The notes: generated from the letters alone by a model not told the origin. 64,000 bases of DNA from Pseudomonas sp. ANT_J12 (GCF_008370045.1 NZ_VOBN01000015.1:1-64000), one strand, 5' to 3'. Shown: positions 26,212 to 35,440, numbered from the stretch's first letter. Made by a program: numbers and translations.

Positions 26212-26698
26212 GCTTGATCTGCAACAGGCCACCGAAGCGCCTGTCCCCAGCGAAGCCGAGTTCCGCCAATGGTGCGAACTGGCCCTGCGCCAGCGCACTG
26301 CCGATTCTGAAATGACCATCCGTTTGGTCGACGAAGAAGAAGCCCGCGAACTGAACTTCACCTGGCGGCAGAAAGACTACGCGACCAACGTTTTGTCGTT
26401 CCCGGCCGACGTGCCCGACGAGTTTCTCGACATTCCCCTGCTGGGCGATCTGGTGATCTGCGTGGCGGTGGTCGAGCGCGAAGCCGCGGAACAAGGCAAG
26501 GAACCAAAGGCCCATTGGGCGCATCTGGTCATTCACGGCTGCTTGCATCTGCTTGGTTACGACCATATAGATGACGAGGAAGCCGAGGAAATGGAAGCAC
26601 TGGAACGAACGTTGCTTGCCGAGTTGGGTTATCCCGACCCTTACGCGGACGACGAAACCGAAACATCCCCTATTGTTACAACAAAGGATTCAGAGTAA
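26204..26698 (+). CDS. ybeY: Endoribonuclease YbeY
   Basis: 164 aa from the ATG at 26204, overlapping the end of ybeZ. The UPF0054 zinc motif H-x3-H-x5-H is present as HGCLHLLGYDH. It matures the 16S rRNA 3' end and takes part in 70S quality control. The C-terminal tail after the zinc site is acidic (DDEEAEEMEALE ... DPYADDETE). corC starts 5 bases later. Confidence 0.95.
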   Translation: MLELDLQQATEAPVPSEAEFRQWCELALRQRTADSEMTIRLVDEEEARELNFTWRQKDYATNVLSFPADVPDEFLDIPLLGDLVICVAVVEREAAEQGKEPKAHWAHLVIHGCLHLLGYDHIDDEEAEEMEALERTLLAELGYPDPYADDETETSPIVTTKDSE

Positions 26699-26703
26699 TC
26701 GCT

Positions 26704-27543
26704 ATGAGCGAAGATCGATCGAGCAACGGGCAGAAGTCATGGCTGGGTAAGCTCACCCAGGCTTTTGCCCACGAGCCGAAGAACCGCCAGGAGCTGCTGG
26801 AGCTGCTGCGCGACGCACACCAAAACAAACTGCTGGACAGCGAAGCGCTGGCCATCGTCGAAGGCGCCATCCAGGTGGCTGACCTGCAAGTTCGGGACAT
26901 CATGGTCCCGCGCTCGCAGATGATCAGCATCAAGGCGACCCAGACACCTCGCGAGTTCCTGCCCGCCGTGGTCGACTCGGCCCACTCCCGCTACCCGGTG
27001 ATCGGCGAAAGCCACGATGACGTGATGGGCGTGTTGCTGGCCAAGGACTTGCTGCCGTTGATCCTCAAGGAGAACGGCGACAGCTTCAACATCAAGGACC
27101 TGCTGCGCCCGGCCACGTTCGTGCCGGAGTCCAAGCGCCTGAATGTGCTGCTGCGTGAGTTCCGCGCCAACCACAATCACATGGCCATCGTCATCGACGA
27201 ATACGGCGGCGTGGCGGGTCTGGTGACCATCGAAGACGTGCTGGAACAAATCGTCGGCGACATCGAAGACGAGCACGACGTCGAAGAGGACAGCTACATC
27301 AAGCCACTGCCCAGCGGTGACTTCCTGATCAAGGCCCTGACGCCGATCGAGAACTTCAACGAGTTCTTCGACAGCCAGTACTCCGACGATGAGTTCGACA
27401 CGGTGGGCGGCCTGGTGATGAGCGCGTTCGGGCACTTGCCAAAACGCAACGAAATCACTGAAATCGGGCCGTATCGCTTCCGTATCCTGAATGCTGACAG
27501 CCGTCGGATTCACTTGCTGCGCCTGACTCCAATTGCACGCTAA
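26704..27543 (+). CDS. corC: CorC/YbeX family CBS-domain protein
   Basis: 279 aa: two CBS domains (about 68-190; VRDIMVPRSQMISI and IDEYGGVAGLVTIEDVLEQIVGDIEDE) and a C-terminal CorC_HlyC domain (~205-279). There is no N-terminal membrane domain. Linked to Mg2+/Co2+ efflux with CorA and, as YbeX, to ribosome homeostasis together with YbeY/YbeZ. It lies in the conserved operon between ybeY and lnt. Confidence 0.94.
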   Translation: MSEDRSSNGQKSWLGKLTQAFAHEPKNRQELLELLRDAHQNKLLDSEALAIVEGAIQVADLQVRDIMVPRSQMISIKATQTPREFLPAVVDSAHSRYPVIGESHDDVMGVLLAKDLLPLILKENGDSFNIKDLLRPATFVPESKRLNVLLREFRANHNHMAIVIDEYGGVAGLVTIEDVLEQIVGDIEDEHDVEEDSYIKPLPSGDFLIKALTPIENFNEFFDSQYSDDEFDTVGGLVMSAFGHLPKRNEITEIGPYRFRILNADSRRIHLLRLTPIAR

Positions 27544-27551
27544 GGATTGAA

Positions 27552-29075
27552 ATGCACCGTCTGACCCGTCCCGGCTGGCCCGGTAATCTGCTGGCCGTGG
27601 TGGCCGGTGCAATCACCACCCTGGCGTTGGCGCCGTTCGATATCTGGCCGTTGGCGTTGCTGGCGGTCGGTTTCTTCTATGCCGGTTTGCGAGAACTGAA
27701 CCCCCGTCAGGCCCTGGGCCGTGGCTGGTGTTTCGGTTTCGGCCTGTTTGGCGCCGGCACCAGCTGGATCTACTACAGCATCCACCATTTCGGTGGGGCG
27801 TCGGTGTTGCTGGCCGGTTTCCTGATGCTGATCTTCACCGCGGCGATTGCCTGGTTCTTCGCCCTGCCGGCCTGGATCTGGGCGCGCTGGTTGCGCCGTA
27901 ACGAAGCACCGCTGGCCGATGCGTTGGCGTTTGCCGCGTTGTGGGTCGGCCAGGAAGCCTTTCGTGGCTGGTTCCTCACCGGTTTCCCGTGGCTCTATTC
28001 CGGTTACAGCCAGCTCGACGGCCCGTTGGCCGGGCTCGCGCCGGTCGGCGGGATGTGGTTGATTTCCTTTACCCTGGCGCTGACAGCCGCGTTGATCTGG
28101 AACGCTCCACGACTGATTCGCACGGGTCGCACAGGCTTCATCGCGGCGGGCGTGGTGTTGCTGGCCGGGCCATGGGTCGCGGGCCTGTTGCTCAAGGAAC
28201 ATGCCTGGACCACCCCGGCCGGTCCGCCCCTGAGCGTCGCCGCCATTCAGGGCAACATCGAACAAAGCATGAAGTGGGACCCGGCGCAGCTCAACTCGCA
28301 GCTGGCGCTGTACCGCGACATGAGCTTCAGTTCCAAGCGCGTCGACCTGCTGATCTGGCCGGAAACCGCCGTCCCGGTGCTCAAGGAGTCCGCCGAGGGC
28401 TACCTGAACATGATGGGAAACTTCGCCGCCGAGCGTAAGACTGCGCTGATTACCGGCGTACCGATTCGCCAGGAAGTGCGGCACGAACGACGCTTCTTCA
28501 ACGGCATCACCGTGGTCGGCGAAGGCGACGGCACGTACCTCAAGCAGAAACTGGTGCCGTTTGGCGAGTACGTGCCGTTGCAGGATATTTTGCGTGGACT
28601 GATCGCCTTCTTCGACCTGCCGATGTCGGACTTTGCCCGCGGGCCTGCCGATCAGGCGATGCTGCAAGCCAAGGGTTATCAGATCGCGCCGTTCATTTGC
28701 TATGAAGTGGTCTACCCGGAGTTTGCCGCCGGCCTCGCCGCCCGTAGCGATCTATTGCTGACGATTAGTAACGACACCTGGTTCGGTACCTCTATCGGCC
28801 CGCTGCAACATTTGCAGATGGCGCAGATGCGCGCACTGGAGGCCGGCCGCTGGATGATCCGCGCCACCAACAATGGCGTGACCGGCCTGATCAACCCCTT
28901 CGGGCAGATCACGACCCAGCTTCCGCAGTTCGAACGCGGGATTCTGTATGGCGAGGTGGTGCCGATGCACAACCTGACGCCGTACCTGGAATGGCGTTCG
29001 TGGCCGTTGATCATTGTGTGTGTGTTGTTGTTTGGCTGGGCTTTGATCGCCAGCCGGATGGCCAAGACCGTCTGA
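27552..29075 (+). CDS. lnt: Apolipoprotein N-acyltransferase
   Basis: 507-aa inner-membrane enzyme that adds the third acyl chain to outer-membrane lipoproteins. About six N-terminal membrane helices (to ~215) are followed by the periplasmic nitrilase-like domain with catalytic triad Glu271 (IWPETAVP), Lys333 (KQKLVPFGEY) and Cys383 (FICYEVVYP), and a final membrane helix. Length matches E. coli Lnt (512). Last gene of the ybeZ operon. Confidence 0.97.
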   Translation: MHRLTRPGWPGNLLAVVAGAITTLALAPFDIWPLALLAVGFFYAGLRELNPRQALGRGWCFGFGLFGAGTSWIYYSIHHFGGASVLLAGFLMLIFTAAIAWFFALPAWIWARWLRRNEAPLADALAFAALWVGQEAFRGWFLTGFPWLYSGYSQLDGPLAGLAPVGGMWLISFTLALTAALIWNAPRLIRTGRTGFIAAGVVLLAGPWVAGLLLKEHAWTTPAGPPLSVAAIQGNIEQSMKWDPAQLNSQLALYRDMSFSSKRVDLLIWPETAVPVLKESAEGYLNMMGNFAAERKTALITGVPIRQEVRHERRFFNGITVVGEGDGTYLKQKLVPFGEYVPLQDILRGLIAFFDLPMSDFARGPADQAMLQAKGYQIAPFICYEVVYPEFAAGLAARSDLLLTISNDTWFGTSIGPLQHLQMAQMRALEAGRWMIRATNNGVTGLINPFGQITTQLPQFERGILYGEVVPMHNLTPYLEWRSWPLIIVCVLLFGWALIASRMAKTV

Positions 29076-29090
29076 AATCTGGCGAGCTTT

Positions 29091-29213
29091 TGTGGCGAGG
29101 GGGCTTGCCCCCGTTGGGGTGCGAAGCGCCCCCATCTACCCGATGTTTGGAACACCGCGTCAGTAGGTTTGCGACTGCTTCGCAGCCGAACGGGGGCAAG
29201 CCCCCTCGCCACA
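29091..29213 (+). repeat. Intergenic repeat family A, copy 3
   Basis: The cleanest copy: near-perfect 22-bp inverted ends, GTGCGAAGCGCCCCC and GCGACTGCTTCGCAGCC blocks, 123 bp. It fills the gap between the convergent lnt and ElyC/YdcF-like genes and may end both transcripts. Confidence 0.93.
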
Positions 29214-29217
29214 GTGT

Positions 29218-29979
29218 TCAGCGGTAGAACATCGAATACCCGACCTGCCCCACCGCCTCATTCAACAACTGCCCACTCTGCCAGATCGATTTGAATTCCG
29301 GCATCCAGCCGCCCAGCGGCCGGGCATTGTCTACGCCCAAGAACCCCACTGGCGCGGGCACCACTTCAAATCCCGCCTGTTTGAAACTCCAGACCGCCCG
29401 CGGCATGTGCCAGGCCTGCGTCACCACCACCACGCGCTTGATCCCTTGCGGCAGCAACACCTCGGCACTGAACTGCGCATTTTCCCAAGTGGTGCGGCTA
29501 CGCCCTTCCTGCCAGCGCACGGTTACGCCGAAATCGTCGAGCAGCGAATCCGCCATCAACTTGGCTTCGGTGGGCGGCGTGCCGTAATGCAAGCCGCCGC
29601 TGGTGAGGATCGGCAGGCCCGAGGCCTTGGCCAACCGCGCGGCATAACGCTGACGCTCCAGGCCCACGCCGGTTGGTTGGTCGGCGCCCCAGGCGAGGTC
29701 GCCCCGCTCACGCCCGGAACCCAGCACCACAATCGCATCGGCGCGCTGACCCAAGGTCGCCCATTCATTCAGGGCCAGTGCCGGCTCCCGTTCCAGGGCC
29801 TTGGCGCTCCATTGCACCACCACCGGCAAGCTCATCAGCCAGAACCCGCCAAGCCCCAGGGCAAAGCAAAATCCGGCCAGGCGTGGCCTTGAGCGGCGCA
29901 ACCACCAGGCAAGCGCGAGCAGCAGCAAAAGGATGCCGGGAGGCAACAGAAGTTGTTTCACGAAATAACGAAAAGGCAT
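29218..29979 (-). CDS. YdcF/ElyC-like membrane protein (DUF218)
   Basis: 253 aa from the ATG at 29979 (MPFRYFVKQLLLPPG), preceded by GGAGATGCTCG. Two N-terminal membrane helices (~8-24 and ~31-53) are followed by a DUF218 domain: DAIVVLGSGRERGD, GLPILTSGGLHYGTPPTEA, SRTTWENAQFSAEVL and VVVVTQAWHMPRAVWSFKQAGFEVVPAP. Topology and size match ElyC, linked in E. coli to peptidoglycan and lipid-carrier balance; YdcF itself is similar. Function here is inferred. Confidence 0.88.
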   Translation of the reverse strand: MPFRYFVKQLLLPPGILLLLLALAWWLRRSRPRLAGFCFALGLGGFWLMSLPVVVQWSAKALEREPALALNEWATLGQRADAIVVLGSGRERGDLAWGADQPTGVGLERQRYAARLAKASGLPILTSGGLHYGTPPTEAKLMADSLLDDFGVTVRWQEGRSRTTWENAQFSAEVLLPQGIKRVVVVTQAWHMPRAVWSFKQAGFEVVPAPVGFLGVDNARPLGGWMPEFKSIWQSGQLLNEAVGQVGYSMFYR

Positions 29980-30084
29980 CGAGCATCTCCAGAGATGCCC
30001 GAAGCCTAAGTGGGTTGACGCCATGCGACAACTAATGCGGAAGGACTATGCTGAAAAAACCATGCGTCATGGCTTCAAGTGCCC

Positions 30085-30405
30085 TTACTTGAATTGCAGG
30101 GACCGGACCTTTACCGCGTCCCTGCCGAGTGTTTTGTCCTTGAGCCAGATGATCTTGGCCGAACGTGGTGCGTCGAGTTGCTTCACTGCTTCAGACAAGC
30201 ATCCCTGTGTTTCACGTTCACTGCGATCCAGATACGCCTTGACCAGTGCAAACTCTGCGGGGCTCAGGCCACGCAACTCCAGCTCCAGGGGACGTTCATC
30301 TCGCAACCGACCGGCGGTTTTTGCCGCGTCCAGAGCCATCCCCAGACGATCGATCAGTCGCTCATACAGCTCCGGTTTTGTAACTTTATGTCGTGACTCA
30401 ACCAT
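30085..30405 (-). CDS. Conserved hypothetical protein
   Basis: 106 aa, starting at ATG 30405 after AGGTGAGGG. Charged and mostly helical, with no signal peptide or membrane segment. It shows the pattern LRDERPLELELRGLSPAEFALVKAYLDRS. It lies between the ElyC/YdcF-like gene and leuS. I recognise no family; codon use looks like the host's. Confidence 0.75.
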   Translation of the reverse strand: MVESRHKVTKPELYERLIDRLGMALDAAKTAGRLRDERPLELELRGLSPAEFALVKAYLDRSERETQGCLSEAVKQLDAPRSAKIIWLKDKTLGRDAVKVRSLQFK

Positions 30406-30686
30406 CCCTCACCTCATTGAAGATAAGACTCACTCCCCAATTAGGAGCTTAGCTTCCATCAACAAACCGGCTGAACCCTGCGACCAACGGCCCTCGCGGC
30501 AGGTTTGGGGCGACTTTTTGCCTGTAATCAGGGTTTCCCTCGATAGAGTGCGGTCATGTATGCTACGGCGCTTCCTGTAACTCCACTTCCAGCTCGCCTG
30601 GACACCGAACCGCCGATTTGGCGCGATCACCGTCCAGGGTTGCATTGAAGAGGATTAGGCCACCCCTATTCAGTTCAAAAGTAGCC

Positions 30687-33293
30687 ATGCACGAACAATA
30701 TCAGCCCCGTGAAATCGAAGCCGCCGCCCAGTCGTTCTGGGACGAGCAAAAGTCCTTTGACGTCAGTGAACAGCCAGGCAAGGAGACGTTCTACTGCCTG
30801 TCGATGTTCCCTTACCCCAGCGGCAAGCTACACATGGGGCACGTGCGCAACTACACCATCGGCGACGTGATCTCCCGCTACCAGCGCATGCAAGGCAAGA
30901 ACGTTCTGCAACCCATGGGTTGGGACGCCTTCGGCATGCCGGCGGAAAACGCCGCGATGAAGAACAACGTAGCGCCCGCCAAGTGGACCTACGAAAACAT
31001 CGCCTACATGAAAACCCAGCTGCGCAGCCTGGGCCTGGCGGTGGACTGGTCCCGCGAAGTGACCACCTGCAAGCCCGATTACTACCGCTGGGAACAATGG
31101 CTGTTCACGCGCCTGTTCGAAAAAGGCGTGATCTACAAAAAGAGCGGCACCGTGAACTGGGACCCGGTCGACCAGACCGTCCTGGCCAACGAACAGGTGA
31201 TCGACGGGCGCGGCTGGCGTTCCGGCGCGCTGATCGAAAAGCGCGAAATCCCGATGTACTACTTCAAGATCACCGCCTACGCGGATGAGCTGCTGTCGAG
31301 CCTCGACGATCTGCCGGGCTGGCCTGAACAGGTCAAGACCATGCAGCGCAACTGGATCGGCAAGTCCCGGGGCATGGAAGTGCAGTTCCCGTACAACGTC
31401 GACTCGATCGGCGAAAGCGGCGTGCTGAAAGTCTTCACTACCCGCCCGGACACCCTGATGGGCGCGACCTACGTAGCGGTCGCCGCCGAACACCCGCTGG
31501 CCACCCTGGCCGCAAAGAACAGTCCCGAGCTGCAAGCGTTCATCGCTGAATGCAAGGGCGGCAGCGTCGCTGAAGCCGACGTCGCCACCCAAGAGAAAAA
31601 AGGCCTGCCGACCTCGCTGTTCGTCGAGCACCCGCTGACCGGTGAGAAACTCCCGGTGTGGGTCGCCAACTATGTGCTGATGCATTACGGCGACGGCGCC
31701 GTGATGGCAGTCCCGGCCCACGACGAACGTGATTTCGAGTTCGCCACCAAGTACAACCTGCCGATCAAATCCGTGGTGCGCACCAGTTCGGGCGACACCA
31801 ACCCGGCGCCATGGCAAGACGCCTACGGCGAGCACGGCACGCTGATCAATTCCGGCGAGTTCGACGGCCTCGACTTCGAAGGCGCCTTCGACGCCATGGA
31901 AGTCGCGCTGATCAAGAAAAACCTCGGTGCCTCGCGCACCCAGTTCCGCCTGCGCGACTGGGGCATCAGCCGCCAGCGCTACTGGGGCTGCCCGATCCCG
32001 ATCATCCACTGCGAAACCTGCGGTGATGTGCCGGTCCCGGAAGATCAACTGCCGGTCGTCCTGCCGGAAGACGTGGTGCCGGACGGCGCCGGTTCGCCAC
32101 TGGCACGCATGCCCGAGTTCTACGAGTGCAGCTGCCCGAAATGTGGTGCACCGGCCAAGCGTGAAACCGACACCATGGACACCTTCGTCGAGTCCTCGTG
32201 GTACTACGCCCGCTACGCCTCGCCGCACTATCAAGGCGGTCTGGTGAAAAAATCCGCGGCCGACCACTGGTTGCCGGTGGATCAGTACATCGGCGGTATC
32301 GAACACGCGATTCTTCACCTGCTGTACGCGCGCTTCTTCCACAAGCTGATGCGTGACGAAGGCCTGGTGAGCTCCAACGAGCCGTTCAAGAACCTGCTGA
32401 CCCAGGGCATGGTGATCGCCGAGACTTACTATCGTCGCGAAGCCAATGGTGCTTTCACCTGGTTCAACCCGGCGGACGTGGAACTCGAGCGCGACAGCAA
32501 GGCCAAGGTGATCAGCGCCAAGCTGATCGCTGACGGCCTGCCGGTGGAAATCGGCGGCACCGAGAAGATGGCCAAGTCCAAGAACAACGGCGTCGACCCA
32601 CAGTCGATGATCGTCCAGTTCGGCGCAGACACTTGCCGCCTGTTCATGATGTTCGCCTCGCCGCCCGACATGAGCGCGGAATGGTCGGACTCCGGCGTTG
32701 AAGGTTCGCACCGCTTCCTCAAGCGCGTCTGGCGTCTGGCGCAAGCACACGTCACTCAGGGCTTGCCGGGCAAACTGAACGTCGCCGGCCTGAACGACGA
32801 GCAGAAAGCCATTCGCCGTTCGATCCACCAGGCGATCAAGCAAGCCAGCCACGACGTCGGCCAGAACCACAAATTCAACACCGCCATCGCCCAGGTGATG
32901 ACGCTGATGAACGTGCTGGAAAAAGCCCCGCAAGGCACCGCACAGGATCGCGCGCTGATTCACGAAGGCCTGGAAACCGTGGTCCTGCTGCTGGCACCGA
33001 TCACTCCGCACATCAGCCACGAGCTGTGGAATCAACTGGGTCACGCCGACCCGGTGATCGACGCAAGCTGGCCGGTGCTGGATGAGAGCGCCCTGGTACA
33101 GGACAGCCTGCAACTGGTGATTCAGGTCAACGGCAAGCTGCGCGGCCAGATTGAAATGCCGGCCAGCGCGACTCGCGAAGAAGTCGAAGCCGCCGCACGG
33201 GCCAACGAAAACGTACTGCGTTTTGTCGATGGCCTGACTATTCGTAAAGTGATCGTAGTGCCCGGGAAACTGGTCAATATCGTCGCCAGCTAA
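30687..33293 (+). CDS. leuS: Leucyl-tRNA synthetase
   Basis: 868 aa from ATG 30687 (MHEQYQPREIEAAAQSFW); the longer frame upstream is not used. Class I synthetase: HIGH motif as HMGH in YPSGKLHMGHVRNY, the CP1 editing domain (~225-415), and the KMSKS motif as KMAKSKNNGVDPQ. A C-terminal anticodon-binding and LeuRS-specific domain follows. Charges tRNA-Leu. First gene of leuS-lptE-holA. Confidence 0.97.
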   Translation: MHEQYQPREIEAAAQSFWDEQKSFDVSEQPGKETFYCLSMFPYPSGKLHMGHVRNYTIGDVISRYQRMQGKNVLQPMGWDAFGMPAENAAMKNNVAPAKWTYENIAYMKTQLRSLGLAVDWSREVTTCKPDYYRWEQWLFTRLFEKGVIYKKSGTVNWDPVDQTVLANEQVIDGRGWRSGALIEKREIPMYYFKITAYADELLSSLDDLPGWPEQVKTMQRNWIGKSRGMEVQFPYNVDSIGESGVLKVFTTRPDTLMGATYVAVAAEHPLATLAAKNSPELQAFIAECKGGSVAEADVATQEKKGLPTSLFVEHPLTGEKLPVWVANYVLMHYGDGAVMAVPAHDERDFEFATKYNLPIKSVVRTSSGDTNPAPWQDAYGEHGTLINSGEFDGLDFEGAFDAMEVALIKKNLGASRTQFRLRDWGISRQRYWGCPIPIIHCETCGDVPVPEDQLPVVLPEDVVPDGAGSPLARMPEFYECSCPKCGAPAKRETDTMDTFVESSWYYARYASPHYQGGLVKKSAADHWLPVDQYIGGIEHAILHLLYARFFHKLMRDEGLVSSNEPFKNLLTQGMVIAETYYRREANGAFTWFNPADVELERDSKAKVISAKLIADGLPVEIGGTEKMAKSKNNGVDPQSMIVQFGADTCRLFMMFASPPDMSAEWSDSGVEGSHRFLKRVWRLAQAHVTQGLPGKLNVAGLNDEQKAIRRSIHQAIKQASHDVGQNHKFNTAIAQVMTLMNVLEKAPQGTAQDRALIHEGLETVVLLLAPITPHISHELWNQLGHADPVIDASWPVLDESALVQDSLQLVIQVNGKLRGQIEMPASATREEVEAAARANENVLRFVDGLTIRKVIVVPGKLVNIVAS

Positions 33294-33301
33294 TTGGATC
33301 A

Positions 33302-33323
33302 GGCGCCAGGTGAGCCTGGCGCC
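33302..33323 (+). terminator. Hairpin after leuS
   Basis: A perfect 9-bp stem (33302-33310 with 33315-33323), loop TGAG, just after the leuS stop. Only a weak T tail follows, so it probably reduces rather than blocks read-through into lptE, or protects the leuS 3' end. Confidence 0.5.
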
Positions 33324-33380
33324 GAGTTAAACCTTTCGGGCCGCACGGTCGGCCCACATGGTTTCAAGGGGAGCAACAAG

Positions 33381-33986
33381 ATGATCAAACGCAATCTGCT
33401 GGTGATGGGCCTCGCAGTCCTGTTGAGCGCCTGCGGTTTCCAGCTGCGCGGCACTGGCACCACCGAACTGGCGATCAAGGAACTCGACCTGAGCGCCCGC
33501 AACGCCTATGGCGAAACCGTGACGCAACTGCGTCAGGTGCTGTCGAGCAGCGGCGTCAAGGTTTATACCGGTGCACCGTACAAGCTGATCCTGACGGACG
33601 AGCAGGAAAGCCAGCGCATCCTCAGCTACGCCGGTGCCGGTCGTACGGGTGAGTATCAGGTGACCACCGTGCTGAACTACGACATCCGTGGCGAGCATGA
33701 CCTGGCCCTGATGAGCGACAAGCTTGAAGTGCAGAAAATCTTCATCCACGACGGCAACAACCTGGTGGGTTCCGATCAGGAAGCGGCCACTGCCCGCGTA
33801 GAAACCCGTCGTGAACTGGTTCAACGCATGATGCTGCGCCTGCAGCAGATCACGCCGACCCAGCTGGAGCAGCTGCAAAATACTGCCAATGCCCGTGCCA
33901 AGGCTGAAGCCGATGCACTGAACGCAGCACAGAAGGCTGAAGCGGAAACCCCGCGCCAGTCGCCAGTCGAAATCCCGCAGCAATAA
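33381..33986 (+). CDS. lptE: LPS-assembly lipoprotein LptE
   Basis: 201 aa from ATG 33381 (MIKRNLLVMGLAVLLSACGF), with GGGGAG 8 bases upstream. Type II signal peptide with lipobox LLSAC and the conserved CGFQLRGTG start of mature LptE. It plugs the LptD barrel in the outer membrane. The C-terminal ~40 residues are Ala/Glu-rich and helical (NTANARAKAEADALNAAQKAEAE). holA follows after a hairpin. Confidence 0.95.
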   Translation: MIKRNLLVMGLAVLLSACGFQLRGTGTTELAIKELDLSARNAYGETVTQLRQVLSSSGVKVYTGAPYKLILTDEQESQRILSYAGAGRTGEYQVTTVLNYDIRGEHDLALMSDKLEVQKIFIHDGNNLVGSDQEAATARVETRRELVQRMMLRLQQITPTQLEQLQNTANARAKAEADALNAAQKAEAETPRQSPVEIPQQ

Positions 33987-33991
33987 GACTT

Positions 33992-34013
33992 ACGGGGCGC
34001 CCAGGCGCCCCGT
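33992..34013 (+). terminator. GC-rich hairpin between lptE and holA
   Basis: A 10-bp stem (33992-34001 with 34004-34013; ACGGGGCGCC arm) with a very tight loop, then TTG. The lack of a T-run suggests an attenuator within the operon. Confidence 0.5.
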
Positions 34014-34025
34014 TTGCCCTCTCTT

Positions 34026-35063
34026 ATGAAACTCGCCCCCGCTCAACTCGCCAAACACCTGCAAGGTGCCCTCGCGCCGGTCTACATCATCAGTGGTGAT
34101 GACCCGTTGCTGTGCCAGGAAGCAGCTGACGCCATTCGCGCGGCAGCTCGCCAGCAAGGTTTCGATGAACGCCAGGTCTTTGCCGCCGACGCCAGTTTCG
34201 ATTGGGGAACGCTGCTGCAGGCCGGTGCGAGCATGTCGTTGTTCGCCGAAAAGCGCCTATTGGAACTGCGCCTGCCCTCCGGCAAGCCGGGTGACAAAGG
34301 CGCCGCCGCGTTCATTGAATACTGCTCGCGCCCGGCCGAAGACACGATCTTGCTGATCAGCCTGCCCAAGCTCGATGGCGCCGCGCAAAAGACCAAATGG
34401 GGCAAGGCGCTGGTTGAAGGTGCGCAGACCCAGTTCGTGCAGATCTGGCCGGTGGATGCCAATCAGTTGCCGAGCTGGATTCGCCAGCGCTTGTCCCAGG
34501 CTGGGCTGTCTGCCAGCCAGGACGCGGTCGAACTGATCGCTGCCCGGGTCGAGGGCAACCTGTTGGCCGCGGCCCAGGAAATCGAAAAGCTCAAGCTGAT
34601 GGCCGAGAGTGGCCAGATCACCGTCGAAACCGTGCAGGCGGCCGTGGCCGACAGTGCGCGCTTTGACGTGTTCGGCCTGACCGATGCGATCCTCAACGGC
34701 GAAGCCGCCCACGCCTTGCGCATGCTCGAAGGGCTGCGCGGCGAGGGTGTCGAGCCGCCGGTGATTCTCTGGGCCCTGGCCCGGGAGCTGCGCCTGCTGG
34801 CCAGTCTGGCGCTGCAATACAGCCAGGGTGTGCCGCTGGACAAAGCCTTCAGCTCGGCCCGGCCGCCGGTCTGGGACAAGCGCAAACCACTGATGAGCAA
34901 AGCCCTGCAACGCTACTCGGCGCAACGCTGGGCGCAGTTGTTGCTGGAAGCGCAGCGCATTGATGCGCAGATCAAAGGGCAAGCAGCGGGTTCGCCGTGG
35001 ATGAGTTTGAGTCGGTTGTCGTTGTTGATGGCTGGGCAGCGCCTGAACTTGCCCGCAGAGTAA
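34026..35063 (+). CDS. holA: DNA polymerase III delta subunit
   Basis: 345 aa from ATG 34026 (MKLAPAQLAKHLQG). Clamp-loader subunit that opens the beta clamp. N-terminal domain with VYIISGDDPLLCQEAADAIR; further conserved DAVELIAARVEGNLLAAAQEIEKL and the C-terminal ILWALARELRLLA region. An upstream in-frame ATG at 34014 lies against the hairpin and has no ribosome-binding site. Confidence 0.94.
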   Translation: MKLAPAQLAKHLQGALAPVYIISGDDPLLCQEAADAIRAAARQQGFDERQVFAADASFDWGTLLQAGASMSLFAEKRLLELRLPSGKPGDKGAAAFIEYCSRPAEDTILLISLPKLDGAAQKTKWGKALVEGAQTQFVQIWPVDANQLPSWIRQRLSQAGLSASQDAVELIAARVEGNLLAAAQEIEKLKLMAESGQITVETVQAAVADSARFDVFGLTDAILNGEAAHALRMLEGLRGEGVEPPVILWALARELRLLASLALQYSQGVPLDKAFSSARPPVWDKRKPLMSKALQRYSAQRWAQLLLEAQRIDAQIKGQAAGSPWMSLSRLSLLMAGQRLNLPAE

Positions 35064-35070
35064 GGCTTCT

Positions 35071-35203
35071 TGTGGCGAGGGGGCTTGCCCCCGTTGGGGC
35101 GCGAAGCGGCCCTGAGATTTGCAACCGAGTTTTTCCAGGTACTAGGCGGACGCAGGTTTTGCGACTGCTTCGCAGCCGAACGGGGGCAAGCCCCCTCGCC
35201 ACA
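35071..35203 (+). repeat. Intergenic repeat family A, copy 4
   Basis: 133 bp with intact inverted ends. The centre is 10 bases longer and divergent (GCGCGAAGCGGCCCT block). It sits between holA and arfA, 72 bases before the arfA ATG. Confidence 0.92.
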
Positions 35204-35275
35204 AGGGGCTGGACAGAACCCCAACTTCGGCAGATTATTTCCCCCGCAAAACCCACCTATCTGTGAGATCCGATC

Positions 35276-35440
35276 ATGAGCAAAAAGCCATCTAAAAATG
35301 GCCCGAACAAGGCCAAATCCATCATCGCCCAGCCACTGTTCCGCAGCCGTCAGGAACGAGCCGGCAAGGGCAAAGGCAGCTACCGCCGCGAAGCCTTCCA
35401 GTCTAATAGCTGGGAGGCTTCTTACTTTCTGGCCGCTTGA
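35276..35440 (+). CDS. arfA: Alternative ribosome-rescue factor ArfA
   Basis: 54 aa: MSKKPSKNGPNKAKSI..., then AQPLFRSRQERAGKGKGSYRR, matching the ArfA core PLFR-x-R-x-E-x(3-4)-KGKGSY-x-R. ArfA places RF2 on ribosomes stalled at mRNA ends when trans-translation fails. E. coli ArfA is active as a ~55-residue truncated form, about the size encoded here. A terminator hairpin (35390-35430) lies inside the last codons, before the stop at 35438. The transcript would therefore often lack a stop codon and be destroyed by tmRNA, a known arfA control logic. Confidence 0.9.
   Translation: MSKKPSKNGPNKAKSIIAQPLFRSRQERAGKGKGSYRREAFQSNSWEASYFLAA
35390..35430 (+). terminator. Intrinsic terminator inside arfA coding sequence
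   Basis: GAAGCCTTCCAG (35390-35401) pairs with CTGGGAGGCTTC (35410-35421) over 12 positions, one of them G-U, around an 8-base loop. T-rich TTACTTTCT (35422-35430) follows. The end point falls 8 or more bases before the TGA at 35438-35440, so termination yields a non-stop arfA mRNA. Confidence 0.8.

Noticed and set aside
30828..33113. 761-codon minus-strand ORF
   Set aside because: Antisense to leuS; His/Val/Gln-rich shadow frame.
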